Assembly: GCA_900128395.1 (NCBI GenBank)
Contig: LT649661.1
Location: 1 to 16,907, forward strand
Direction: 5' to 3'
Origin: Stramenopiles sp. TOSAG23-2
Taxonomy: Eukaryota > Sar
Length of the DNA stretch: 16,907 nucleotides
The position numbers and the translations under genes were made by a program. Positions 1-8,354 of this stretch are shown piece after piece; the first letter of the stretch is position 1, and every line of letters starts with the position of its first letter. A model generated the notes under the pieces. It made no database searches. It saw nothing but the letters and a program-made list of their open reading frames with translations, and had not been told where the DNA came from.

Positions 1-378
1 GTATCTATCACTGTATTATTAATATCTATCACTGTATTTATGTTACTTGGGATTTGTATCTACGAATGTACGTATCTATCACTTTCAAATACTTCTTCTA
101 TCTTTGATATATATATCTATGTAGTACATCTCTTGATAAAGTATATATATATATGTTTGCCTGGTTTGATAAATCCTAGACATGCTCTTAATGATATTTA
201 CATGCTGTTCCTCTCAGCGGTTAACAGCGTTAGCACCGTTATTTTATTTTCATCAAAAAATGTTGTTGTTTTTGAAAAGTTTTCTTTCATTGCGATTTTA
301 AGTGTACAAAAAATCCAAAAATAGCCATGAATATAATAATAAGAATTTCCGGTTTTTTTGGACATAAATCTGTATATT

Positions 379-476
379 AGGCAATGTTAGTTACAGCAGG
401 GCGGTACTATTAAATAGTAGGCATTGTTAGTTACAGCAGGGCGGTACTATTAAATAGTAGGCATTGTTAGTTATAG
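379..476. repeat. 40-bp tandem repeat, about 2.4 copies
   Basis: Units begin at 380, 420 and 460, and the third is cut short near 476. The first two are almost identical, with one difference (GGCAATG versus GGCATTG), and both contain TTAGTTACAGCAGGGCGGTA. Each full unit ends in TACTATT-A-AATAGTA, a perfect 7-bp inverted repeat around one base. The near identity suggests a recent duplication. With so few copies and no unique spacers it is a minisatellite, not a CRISPR-like array. Confidence 0.85.
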
Positions 477-546
477 AAAAGAGTGGCTCATTTTATTTTT
501 GTAGTGGTATTACTGGATCCAATGTTGTGTAATGCTATTATCCTGG

Positions 547-599
547 CTACTCTGTGTTCCTGATTGTGTCTCATGAGGCAAAATGCGGCATTTTTTATT
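547..599 (+). repeat. Dispersed repeat copy A
   Basis: It begins CTACTCTGTGTTCCTGATTG, runs through TCTCATGAGGCAAAATGC and ends GGCATTTTTTATT. It is the inverse of copy C at 1949-2012: after reversing C, the two agree throughout except that C has one extra 10-bp AGCAAAATGC unit and one extra T. Copies A and C therefore form long inverted repeats about 1.35 kb apart, which could be the ends of a non-autonomous transposable element or two independent insertions of a short repeat. Confidence 0.75.
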
Positions 600-786
600 A
601 AGATACGAATACCATTGTAACATAGGAATAGCATTAATCCGATTAAGGGATTACCCCTCACTGGTTTAAGGCCTTTTTTTACTGTACTTATTACTATATA
701 TAATTTACATAGGTAAATAAAATCCACTCGAGCCAAAAACCAAAATATTTTACGAACGATATACCTCAAATTGCCTAAAACTCATC

Positions 787-855
787 ACTCTGTGTTCCTA
801 ATTGTGTCTCATGAGGCAAAATGCAGCAAAATGCAGCAAAATGCAGCAGCAAAAT
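787..855 (+). repeat. Dispersed repeat copy B, expanded 10-bp units
   Basis: It has the same orientation as copy A: ACTCTGTGTTCCTAATTGTG followed by TCTCATGAGGCAAAATGC. The internal AGCAAAATGC unit is repeated to about three copies and then degenerates (AGCAGCAAAAT). It lacks the GGCATTTTTTATT tail of copies A and C. The varying number of 10-bp units suggests slippage within the family. Confidence 0.7.
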
Positions 856-1672
856 ACAACGCCGTTAGTTCCAAAAAAAATGAACGTTATAGAGAGTTTG
901 AACAAATCACCATAAATTAATTTTATAATGCTATTGTATGCTAGAAAAACGTTAGGAAATCGGCAATTAGCATTACATAACAGGTAAAAATGAAAAAAAT
1001 TACTTTAACTTAGCCAGGTTAGTGAAATATGAAAATAATACCCCACATATATAGAGATATAGATATATAGATATAGACACGAAACACTTTTCAAAAAAGA
1101 TAAATACACAACATGTAAACTAATACGTTCGTATTCATCCTCATACAATTTTTCGAAATTGATAATAATAGATATATAACAAATAAAGGTATTATTAATA
1201 TAGTAAGTATCGCTTCCGAGGTCTTTTATTTACAACAACGGCTAACAAATATACTTTCATTTTACATTTCTGGTTAAAGGTAAGTTAATAATTAAATTTA
1301 ATTATACATTCTATCACAAACTAATATTATATTAATACTAACATGTGCTCAAATATATTGCACTTTGCGATGGAATAAATAAATAAGACTAATATTAGAA
1401 TGATTGTAGCGTCTGCAATTACTAAATGACTTGAACGTCTATAGCTTTCGTTTTTTTTGATTTGCATAAATAATCGAGGAGAGACGAGAGTATAGAATAA
1501 ACAATATATAATACATACGTTATCATTTGTGCATTTATCATTTTTATTATATTCTTTATTCTTCCTATTTTTTAATTTCAGTATACTAGTTACAATACTA
1601 TATAATACCTATATCCCGATTCGCTTTCGCTGGGAAAATCTTATGGTAAATAGTAAATATCTTAGTCCTTAA

Positions 1673-1723
1673 GAGGCAAAATTCAAAATGCTGCATTTTG
1701 CTTCATTTTGCTGCATTGCTCAT
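1673..1723 (-). repeat. Degenerate dispersed repeat copy D
   Basis: It carries GAGGCAAAATTCAAAATG followed by the opposite-strand motif TGCTGCATTTTG, a variant TTCATTTTG and CTGCATTGCTCATG. It thus holds parts of the family in both orientations, so it can fold back on itself. It lies directly beside a GC-rich island (1721-1757) that contains GGCCGCGGCC and a small CCCCTA/TAGGGG hairpin. It is more diverged than the other copies. Confidence 0.5.
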
Positions 1724-1948
1724 GGGCCGCGGCCACCCCTACATGTTATAGGGGCCGAACGAAAAGTGAATGTTTAAGGAAATTGAGTAAAAAATATACA
1801 AAATTCTACATGTTGTAATGAAATATCATAACAAAAGTTGGATTTTATGTATATCAAGCCAATAAACAGCTGGAAATCTGCGTCCTGGTTTAATACTTAA
1901 TTTTTAGTGATATTTGGTTGATAATAAAATAGCATACACACAGCATCG

Positions 1949-2012
1949 AATAAAAAAATGCCGCATTTTGCTGCATTTTGCCTCATGAGACACAATCAGG
2001 AACACAGAGTAG
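1949..2012 (-). repeat. Dispersed repeat copy C, inverted relative to A and B
   Basis: It reads AATAAAAAAATGCCGCATTT, then TTGCTGCATTTTGCCTCATG, then AGACACAATCAGGAACACAG and AGTAG. This is the reverse complement of copy A with one extra 10-bp unit. A CATACACACAGCA motif that recurs around the MYND gene lies just upstream at 1933-1945. Confidence 0.75.
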
Positions 2013-2527
2013 TGCTATATGTATATATTTTTTAATCCCATAATTTAAGGATTTATAACTTTTTATAATAATATGAGAATACCATTATCCAATGCTGGAA
2101 TGCTTTCCATATTACAATTTTATCTAAATACCTATATCCTATATCATGTGTGTGCTCATCTTAATCTAAAGAATGCAAGTATCAAATATTAATGAGTATT
2201 ATATGGCATATTTAATTTTTAATACTCATACATCATGTATTTCATGTATTAATACGTATAATTATGAGTATGGTCACAGCACCTCGCGCCTCCCTTCATC
2301 ATATGACTTATGACACATTTTTAACTTTTTTTCTGTACATGGTCTTGTGCCCCTGCTGTGTGACACATCAATATATCTACAAGATATATATGCATACATT
2401 TTAAAAAATAAATTTCAAAACGATATAAATCATAGGTATATTATACAGACGACAAACAATGTGGAAGAAAGGGACATATATATAGATATATAACATTGGA
2501 AGATATTGATTTTCTAGAACCTATAAA

Positions 2528-3860
2528 ATGTCGACGGAAGTAAAAGAACATATATTAATAGTCGCATCATCATCACCAAATAAAAATAAAAGAATAAAAA
2601 AAAAACAACAAAAAAATAAAAAGAGCAAAAAGAAAGCTTCTAAAAAAAAAGATACATCCTCATCATCATCGATATCTACATTAACAATCAATAAATCATT
2701 ACTTTTAATCGTTCTTGTATTAGTCGCTATACGATTTTCATGGAGTCTTATAGAAACGACTGTATATAAACAAGTCGATGGTATGTCAATAAAAGCATCA
2801 CATTTGATATTGAACAAGATATTGAACAATAGTAATCATTTACAAACATTTGAATCATTTATTAATACCAGTAAATTATTTATGAAAGAAAACAATATAA
2901 TAATAAACAACAACAACAACAACAACAATAATAATAATAATGATAAGAATAACAACGATGAAATTATTGACCCACCAAATGCAAACCCCAATCCAGCTAT
3001 AGATTGTTGTAAGCGTAGGCCATATTGTTTGGATAAATGTTGGTTTGGTAAAAATAATTATGCTACTTTATCAACCATAGCATATTCAAGAAATGAATTA
3101 ACACAGAGTTGTTGCAATACGAAAGATGGCGGCGTGCCATTGGACATGACGCTAAAACAAAGAGTATTTTTAAAGATACCAAATGGATTTTTTATTGAGT
3201 CGGGTGGGCAAGATGGTGTCTTTCAAAGCAATACCTTAGTTGCGGAGAAAATCTTTGGATGGCACGGTTTATTGATTGAGCCATCAAAGCAATTAATTGA
3301 TACGTGTAAATCAATTCGTGAACCAAAATCAAAATGCATTCACGGTGCACTTGCCGAACCTGGTGCTCCAAAGTATGTGATTGGGCCCACTGGATCACCA
3401 ACTGGGAAGACAAAACGTACAAATAGTGGTTCGTTCAATGATAATATGGTACAAACATTTACAATAAGTGAATTATTAAAAATGTATAAAGTTACAAAAG
3501 TTGATTTTTGGAGTTTGGATATTGAAGATCATGAATATAATGCATTGCAAGGTCTAGATTTTTCAATACATAGACCTACATATATATTGATCGAGGTGTG
3601 GAAAGATAATCCTAAAATATTTCGAAAAATGGAATCGGAAGGTTATGTATTACAAGAGGGTATACATGGTAGGAAAGATGTAAGTATTTAAAGATTTATC
3701 TTGTTGTACCTCTAGAACTAGTCACTTTATGTCTCTCTAACAAAATTATTTTCAAAAAAAAAATATTCTTTTTAATGACACATTGATGCATCAGATATCT
3801 GGGTGGGAACATTACACAGCCCATCGAGATTTCTTGTGGAAAGATGGACGTAAAAAGTAA
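2528..3860 (+). CDS. Membrane-anchored FkbM-type methyltransferase, two exons
   Basis: I read it as join(2528..3679, 3795..3860), 405 residues. The N-terminus is Lys/Ser-rich, followed by one hydrophobic segment (about 56-76), which suggests a type II anchor with the catalytic part in the Golgi/ER lumen. A run of twelve Asn (about 127-138), encoded by AAC then AAT codons, and a Cys-rich stretch (DCCKRRPYCLDKC, C195-C196) precede the catalytic domain. The domain has the marks of the FkbM (Methyltransf_21) family: FIESGGQDGVFQSNT (222-236) for S-adenosylmethionine binding, GLLIEPS (247-253), TISELL (312-317), FWSLDIEDHE (327-336, Asp where Gly is usual) and ILIEVW (353-358). Family members O-methylate sugars or other hydroxyls; the substrate here is unknown. 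The second exon adds ISGWEHYTAHRDFLWKDGRK plus K. An AATAAA lies 44 bases after the stop. Fold is confident, substrate is not. Confidence 0.85.
3680..3794 (+). other. Intron in the FkbM-type gene (115 bp, phase 0)
   Basis: The donor AAAGAT|GTAAGTAT is close to the eukaryotic consensus, and the acceptor is GATGCATCAG|ATATC. The intron is AT-rich, has in-frame stops (the first is TAA at 3689-3691), and contains CTAAC at 3737-3741 as a possible branch point. Removing it keeps the frame and joins GIHGRKD to ISGWEHYTAHRDFLWKDG, which reads like a normal C-terminal extension. This is inferred from sequence only; no transcript is available. Confidence 0.8.
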
Positions 3861-3993
3861 AAAAAATCTAGGAAAAACGAAAAAAAAACAAAGAGGGTTC
3901 TTTAATAAAATTGATTTTAGCATTTTTTAATTTTTTTTTCCAAAAAGACTCTAAAAAATATTACTCCCCTGGTGCGTTCGTGTTAACCACACT

Positions 3994-6417
3994 TTAATCC
4001 CCATCAGATAAATATTCCAATTCAGCTAGTAATTCTGCTTCTTCATCGTCTAATTTGGCTAATTGTACATCATCCGCTGTCCGTTCATCAGATGGTACTA
4101 AATGTTTCTTATCATCTGGCAATAAAGATCGACTGATTGCAAAAGATAATACACCGCCTTGTTCCGTACCACCTAATAAATGGTAGGTGGAGCTTTGATA
4201 ACCAATACATCGAAATTGATCTGGATGTTCAAACTGTTGTATTACTTTACCTGTCTGATCCGTCTCCGCATCATATTCATAATTCCATACTTTTAAATAT
4301 CCATCAAATGCACATGATACTAAATAACCTAAATTATCTAATATTTTCAAATCACGTATTGGACTTGAATGCGCATTGTCAAACGAAGTGACTTCATATG
4401 CATCCGTTGGATTAGTTACATTCCACATACGTATTGATTTATCATCTGAACCGGAAAATAAGAAATTTGCATCTAAGGACATACATGTAACACTATCACT
4501 ATGCCCTTTTAATTCACATTGCAACGACTGGGACACAACATTCCATATACGTATAATGGTATCATTGCCACCTGTGAAAAAACAACGTTTTTGTGGATCA
4601 TCCGCCGTACCTTGAAATGCTAGACATAAAATTTCTGCATCTAAAATATTACCAGCCATTACACCAATGGAACATTCAATACCATGATGGGCTTGGAATA
4701 AATTTTCCAACCTTGGTTTAACACTACGACGTTTTGTAATATCCCAAATACCAACTTTACCATCATACCCTGCAGTTATTAAATAATCCACTCGATGAAG
4801 TGGCGCAAAAACCATGCAACTGACTGTATTTGTATGTTCACGCAATGCAATTGTAGACCCAGATGACGGATTCCACCATCTCACACTACCATCTTCATTT
4901 CCAGTGACAAGTACATTTGAATCTTCTAAATATATCATACAACTAATTTCACTACGTGTTTCTGTTAAGGTAAAGATACATGACATATCATATGGATCCC
5001 AACATCGAATAGTATTATCAATGGATGCTGAATAGATACGATTACTAACTTGTCGTCTTACATGGTGTTCATCATGATGTTGATGATGGGAGGAAGAATG
5101 TGATTTTTTCCCTTCATGATGTTGATTATGACTATTATTATTATTATTAGTAGTAGTAGTACCACCATCATGCTTCGTCCCTTCTCCATTATTGTTTTTT
5201 TTACTTTCATGATTACCATGTAATTGTGCAGATAATATGGCAATAACAGGGCCTACATGGCCTTTGTATTCCTCAAATTTCATTTCACGTGATATATGCC
5301 ATCGTTCTAAACAATTTTCACCAGTTATAAATATATTATCTGTTTTTCCATTTACGGATATGCTAGTTAACGGCCCATGAAATATACGTTGTTGTTTTAT
5401 ACATTTTTCCATATATATATTCCAAATATGTACATAACCATTTGAATCGATTAAAAATAATTCTTGTTGCTGTTCATTCCAATCCAGACCGGTGTAACGG
5501 CATCGATGCGGGTTGTCGACGGATAAAAATGGATTTCCCGTCATCGCATCAAATACGCGCATTGAATTATCATATGATAATGTTATGACAAAATTTTGCG
5601 ATTGTACTATAAGAACATGTGTTACACCTAAACGATGTACAACTTGTCGTGTACGATGTTTATCTAATACAAAAATATCTTTTTCTCCAAATTTATTTTT
5701 CTTTGCTTTATTGTACATGGTAGATAAAAAATCTTGTTGATTATAAAATGACAACCCACCTTCCGAATCGACTACATATGCAGACAATGTATCCCCTCCC
5801 CTTAATGCTATTGACGTTACCCATAAATCTCCACCCATACGTATAGATTGTACACATTCAAACCATGGAAATAATAATAAATCACGTCCAGGTGCAGGTT
5901 TCCATATACGCATGGTATGATCATTTCCACAGCTTAACAATAAATTTTCACTATGTGATAATGCACTGACAGTGCTGCCATGACCATCTAATTTCTGTAC
6001 ACATTGTTGTGATTTATTTGTAGCGGATGGATTCCATACACGTATCGTTCGATCAACACTACCAGTAAATAATAAACCATCTGGACTATAATGTTCATCA
6101 TATATTAAACATGTAACTGGACCTTGATGACCTATTAAATGGAATTCTTTCAGTTCAAAACTATCTTGATTACGTGCCGATGTTGGTTTCCAATAAATGA
6201 CAACACCATCGCTTCGCCCAGCAAAAATTGCACGTTTTTTCCTACGACTAACATGGCATAATAATTGTACACGCGATATAGTTGGTACTTTCCGTTGCAT
6301 TAAACGTTCCAAACGTTCATCCGCAGTTGCTTCTTTTTTTTTATTATTGGAAGATGATGATGATGATGATTGATTAGCAGGTCCCGTACGGAATACTTCT
6401 TGCCGTGTTAATTCCAT
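3994..6417 (-). CDS. Large WD40-repeat protein, probably two beta-propellers
   Basis: It encodes 807 residues starting at the first in-frame ATG (6415-6417). The frame continues upstream to 6525 but only from a TTG codon. At least ten WD40-type blades are visible. Clear ones end in RTIRVWNP (123-130), HTMRIWKP (167-174), GYVHIWNI (327-334), NTIRCWDP (468-475), GSVRWWNP (510-517), GKVGIWDI (553-560), TIIRIWNV (620-627), KSIRMWNV (660-667) and GYLKVWNY (706-713), several with upstream GH dipeptides (GHQGPV, GHVGPV, GHSDSV). The number suggests two stacked propellers. A low-complexity insert of Asn, Thr, Ser and His (about 403-452) interrupts the chain after GHVGPVIAIL. The N-terminus has a Ser run and Lys-rich stretch; the C-terminus is acidic (DDEEAELLAELEYLSDGD). 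Such proteins are scaffolds; the partner cannot be told. No signal peptide or intron is evident. It converges on the FkbM gene with 133 bases between stop codons. Confidence 0.9.
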   Translation of the reverse strand: MELTRQEVFRTGPANQSSSSSSSNNKKKEATADERLERLMQRKVPTISRVQLLCHVSRRKKRAIFAGRSDGVVIYWKPTSARNQDSFELKEFHLIGHQGPVTCLIYDEHYSPDGLLFTGSVDRTIRVWNPSATNKSQQCVQKLDGHGSTVSALSHSENLLLSCGNDHTMRIWKPAPGRDLLLFPWFECVQSIRMGGDLWVTSIALRGGDTLSAYVVDSEGGLSFYNQQDFLSTMYNKAKKNKFGEKDIFVLDKHRTRQVVHRLGVTHVLIVQSQNFVITLSYDNSMRVFDAMTGNPFLSVDNPHRCRYTGLDWNEQQQELFLIDSNGYVHIWNIYMEKCIKQQRIFHGPLTSISVNGKTDNIFITGENCLERWHISREMKFEEYKGHVGPVIAILSAQLHGNHESKKNNNGEGTKHDGGTTTTNNNNNSHNQHHEGKKSHSSSHHQHHDEHHVRRQVSNRIYSASIDNTIRCWDPYDMSCIFTLTETRSEISCMIYLEDSNVLVTGNEDGSVRWWNPSSGSTIALREHTNTVSCMVFAPLHRVDYLITAGYDGKVGIWDITKRRSVKPRLENLFQAHHGIECSIGVMAGNILDAEILCLAFQGTADDPQKRCFFTGGNDTIIRIWNVVSQSLQCELKGHSDSVTCMSLDANFLFSGSDDKSIRMWNVTNPTDAYEVTSFDNAHSSPIRDLKILDNLGYLVSCAFDGYLKVWNYEYDAETDQTGKVIQQFEHPDQFRCIGYQSSTYHLLGGTEQGGVLSFAISRSLLPDDKKHLVPSDERTADDVQLAKLDDEEAELLAELEYLSDGD

Positions 6418-7295
6418 TGTTTGGGGTTTTAGATTATTTGTGTATTTGTTTGATATTTTTATTTTCCCCTTCCGTATGGATGTATGGATTTGGATGGAGG
6501 ATTTGTCTTTTTCTGATCCTTGCAAAAATATTTTTATATATTATTAAAAACATTTAAGCAAATGATAAATAATAACTGCCGCAATGCCGCATCGTTTTGT
6601 TGGGGAATTTGATATTGGATATCATCCTTATATCATCATATCATCATATCATCATCAGAGAGATCCGGAGATCCTGTGGAGATCCCTGGGAGATGAGCAC
6701 ATGAGCTGAGCAATGAGCATAGTCTATATCGAGCATCCAGCCCTAAGGCCAGCATCACAGCAGGCAATATATTTTATTTAATAAATACCAGGTAAATACA
6801 ATTAGAACAATCTATAATACCAACTCCTTGATGCTATAATTCTAATAATCTCGTAATAGTATTCTAATATCATATACACCAATCAAAAGAATACGATATT
6901 TAAGTATACTCATTTTTTAACCAATCAGAAGACAGAAAGACGTTTGTAATATTTCTGTTAAATCTACCTCCCACCAAATAAGAGGTAAATAGCATTAATA
7001 AATACCTCTTTTGCAATGTGCTTTTGCTTTGTATCTCCCTCATTCAACAAATACTATTGATAAAGCATATATATGATATATACGACCTCATCGACCACGA
7101 CGACTTCAATGTACATACATATAGATATATAATTGAATTTAAACAATAGATTGTCCTACTTACCTCCTCCCCCTTTTCCCTTCTTTCTCTCTCTTTGAAT
7201 CATTAGGATCTTTTAGTAGAGAATATACAATTATATCATAATAACAATACTTGTTTGTTTGTTTGTTTTTTAATTTTAGACAACACGAAACATTT
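6418..7295. promoter_or_regulatory. Divergent promoter region, WD40 gene / laminin-IV gene
   Basis: This stretch lies between two divergent start codons and so should hold both promoters and 5' leaders. Visible structure: an ATCATCAT-rich run (about 6625-6657); a cluster of GAGATCC/GAGATGAGC/ATGAGC words at about 6657-6720; an 8-bp inverted repeat AAGAGGTA/TACCTCTT around 6980-7010; a pyrimidine-rich tract with TTTCCCTTCTTTCTCTCTCTTT (about 7174-7196); and (GTTT)n followed by TTTAATTTTAG ending at 7279. The last could be the 3' splice site of an intron in the 5' leader of the laminin-IV gene, but no donor stands out. No coding frame is supported. Confidence 0.5.
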
Positions 7296-8354
7296 ATGAT
7301 AAATATGTTAACCACCATTCCACTACTTTTCATCTATCTATCCGTCGTCTACGCAACCGCACCAATAGCACAACATCAAATATTTCATGCAGGCCCAAAT
7401 AGTGAGCTTGTCATCAAATTACGTGGTTACGATGCAGATGGCGACGTGTTAACAGCTACGATATCACCAGGTGATACCAATGCTGGAAAGTTATATCAAT
7501 TATCCCAAGTCTATAGTGACTATGGATACGAACCAAAAACTGGTGATGAAATGAGTAGTAACTCAATTGTAACTGGGTCAAATAACCGTATTGTTTTTGC
7601 ACCAACAAGAGACACACCACAGCCTAGAAACGCCCCATGGAGACAATTCACGTACACCGTAAACGATGGGTCCACGACTAGCAATGTTGGGATTGTTAAA
7701 ATAGTTGGTTCTGATAAGGTTTTGATAGGTTCTTCCTTTTCGGATAGTGCAGAAGATTGGACCATATCACAAAATGGTGCCGGTGGTGTTGGTATATACC
7801 ATGACAGTAGCTCTAGAGGGTTATTGAATCATTATGTATATTCCAAAGAAGATGAGATACATGTCGATGCGGCAGGTGATGATAGTAAATTGTGGTATTT
7901 CAATGCCCCAAACAAATTCTTAGGGAATTTCCTTCATGCTTATGGTGGAAGCTTAGACTTTACTTTAGGTTCTCAAAGTGGTGATTTTTCAAAAACAAAT
8001 TTAAATAAAGATGGAAACTTACAGTTTGTTATCTTGGACTGTGCAACTTGCGATCAAGGCAATGGTGTACGGTTAGTCAAATTTTTAAACGACGCCGATG
8101 TTGATTTCGATGGTAAAACAAAACAATTCAGCATCCCGTTGACCCCTAGTACAGGTGGATGGATGAAAGATCCAAAGAATACATTGTTCAAATGGATTAA
8201 ACCAACTGATTGTGAAATGATTGAAGTCCTTGCAGGACTATCAAATATGCGAATATTAGGTGATTTCACACGATGGCATGAAAGTGTTAGTTTAGATGAA
8301 GTTAGTTGGAAACATGGATCTGGTATCCCAATAAGCTGTTATGGACAATATTAA
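7296..8354 (+). CDS. Secreted protein, cadherin-like plus laminin-IV-type domain
   Basis: It encodes 352 residues from the first in-frame ATG at 7296; an ATG at 7305 is the alternative, and the frame upstream opens only at TTG. Residues 1 to about 20 are a clear signal peptide (LLFIYLSVVYA, then TAPIAQ). Residues about 27-138 resemble a bacterial/algal cadherin-like or Ig-like repeat: GYDADGDVLTATISP, GKLYQ and QFTYTVNDGSTTSN, with D46, D48 and D50 able to bind calcium. Residues about 195-340 resemble a laminin B (domain IV) module: KLWYFNAPNKFLGNFLHAYG, GSLDFTL and a final MIEVLAGLSNMRILGDF then VSLDEVSW. Cysteines C249, C252, C306 and C348 could form disulfides. No membrane segment or GPI-type tail is seen, so it is probably released or wall-bound. 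Animal laminin IV domains lie in basement-membrane proteins; the role here is inferred as extracellular adhesion or matrix binding. Confidence 0.8.
   Translation: MINMLTTIPLLFIYLSVVYATAPIAQHQIFHAGPNSELVIKLRGYDADGDVLTATISPGDTNAGKLYQLSQVYSDYGYEPKTGDEMSSNSIVTGSNNRIVFAPTRDTPQPRNAPWRQFTYTVNDGSTTSNVGIVKIVGSDKVLIGSSFSDSAEDWTISQNGAGGVGIYHDSSSRGLLNHYVYSKEDEIHVDAAGDDSKLWYFNAPNKFLGNFLHAYGGSLDFTLGSQSGDFSKTNLNKDGNLQFVILDCATCDQGNGVRLVKFLNDADVDFDGKTKQFSIPLTPSTGGWMKDPKNTLFKWIKPTDCEMIEVLAGLSNMRILGDFTRWHESVSLDEVSWKHGSGIPISCYGQY

Larger units (their letters stand above)
1..2527. other. Gene-free repeat-rich spacer (2.5 kb)
   Basis: I find no convincing gene here. Open frames of about 90 codons exist but are rich in Ile, Tyr and Leu from AT-rich DNA, lack recognisable domains, and one opens only at TTG. 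The stretch holds a 16-bp direct repeat at 2-17 and 23-38 with a shorter echo at 73-83, a 40-bp tandem repeat (379-476), four copies of a short dispersed repeat (547-599, 787-855, 1673-1723, 1949-2012), an (AT)AG-type microsatellite near 1046-1076, and a small GC-rich island at 1721-1757 with a GGCCGCGGCC palindrome. The last 100 bases hold TATA-like runs (about 2476-2492) that could belong to the promoter of the downstream methyltransferase gene. Confidence 0.6.

Noticed and set aside
40-324. 94-codon ATG open frame on the plus strand
   Set aside because: Composition (Ile, Tyr, Leu, Ser) is what random AT-rich DNA gives; no domain, no signal peptide worth naming and part of it lies on simple repeats.
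379-476. Possible CRISPR-like array
   Set aside because: Units are contiguous with no unique spacers, only about 2.4 copies, in a eukaryotic spacer: a minisatellite.
488-769. 93-codon open frame on the minus strand
   Set aside because: It opens only at TTG and runs across dispersed repeat copy A; no recognisable protein.
4137-5740. Several plus-strand open frames of 73-84 codons
   Set aside because: They are antisense shadows of the WD40 gene; the minus-strand frame has clear repeated blades.
6418-6525. N-terminal extension of the WD40 protein by 36 residues
   Set aside because: The extension begins at TTG and no ATG lies in it; the first ATG at 6417 gives a sensible start.
7251-7295. Longer start for the laminin-IV protein
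   Set aside because: It opens at TTG, and the following GTTT/TTTAG looks like leader or a splice acceptor; the signal peptide starts naturally at 7296.
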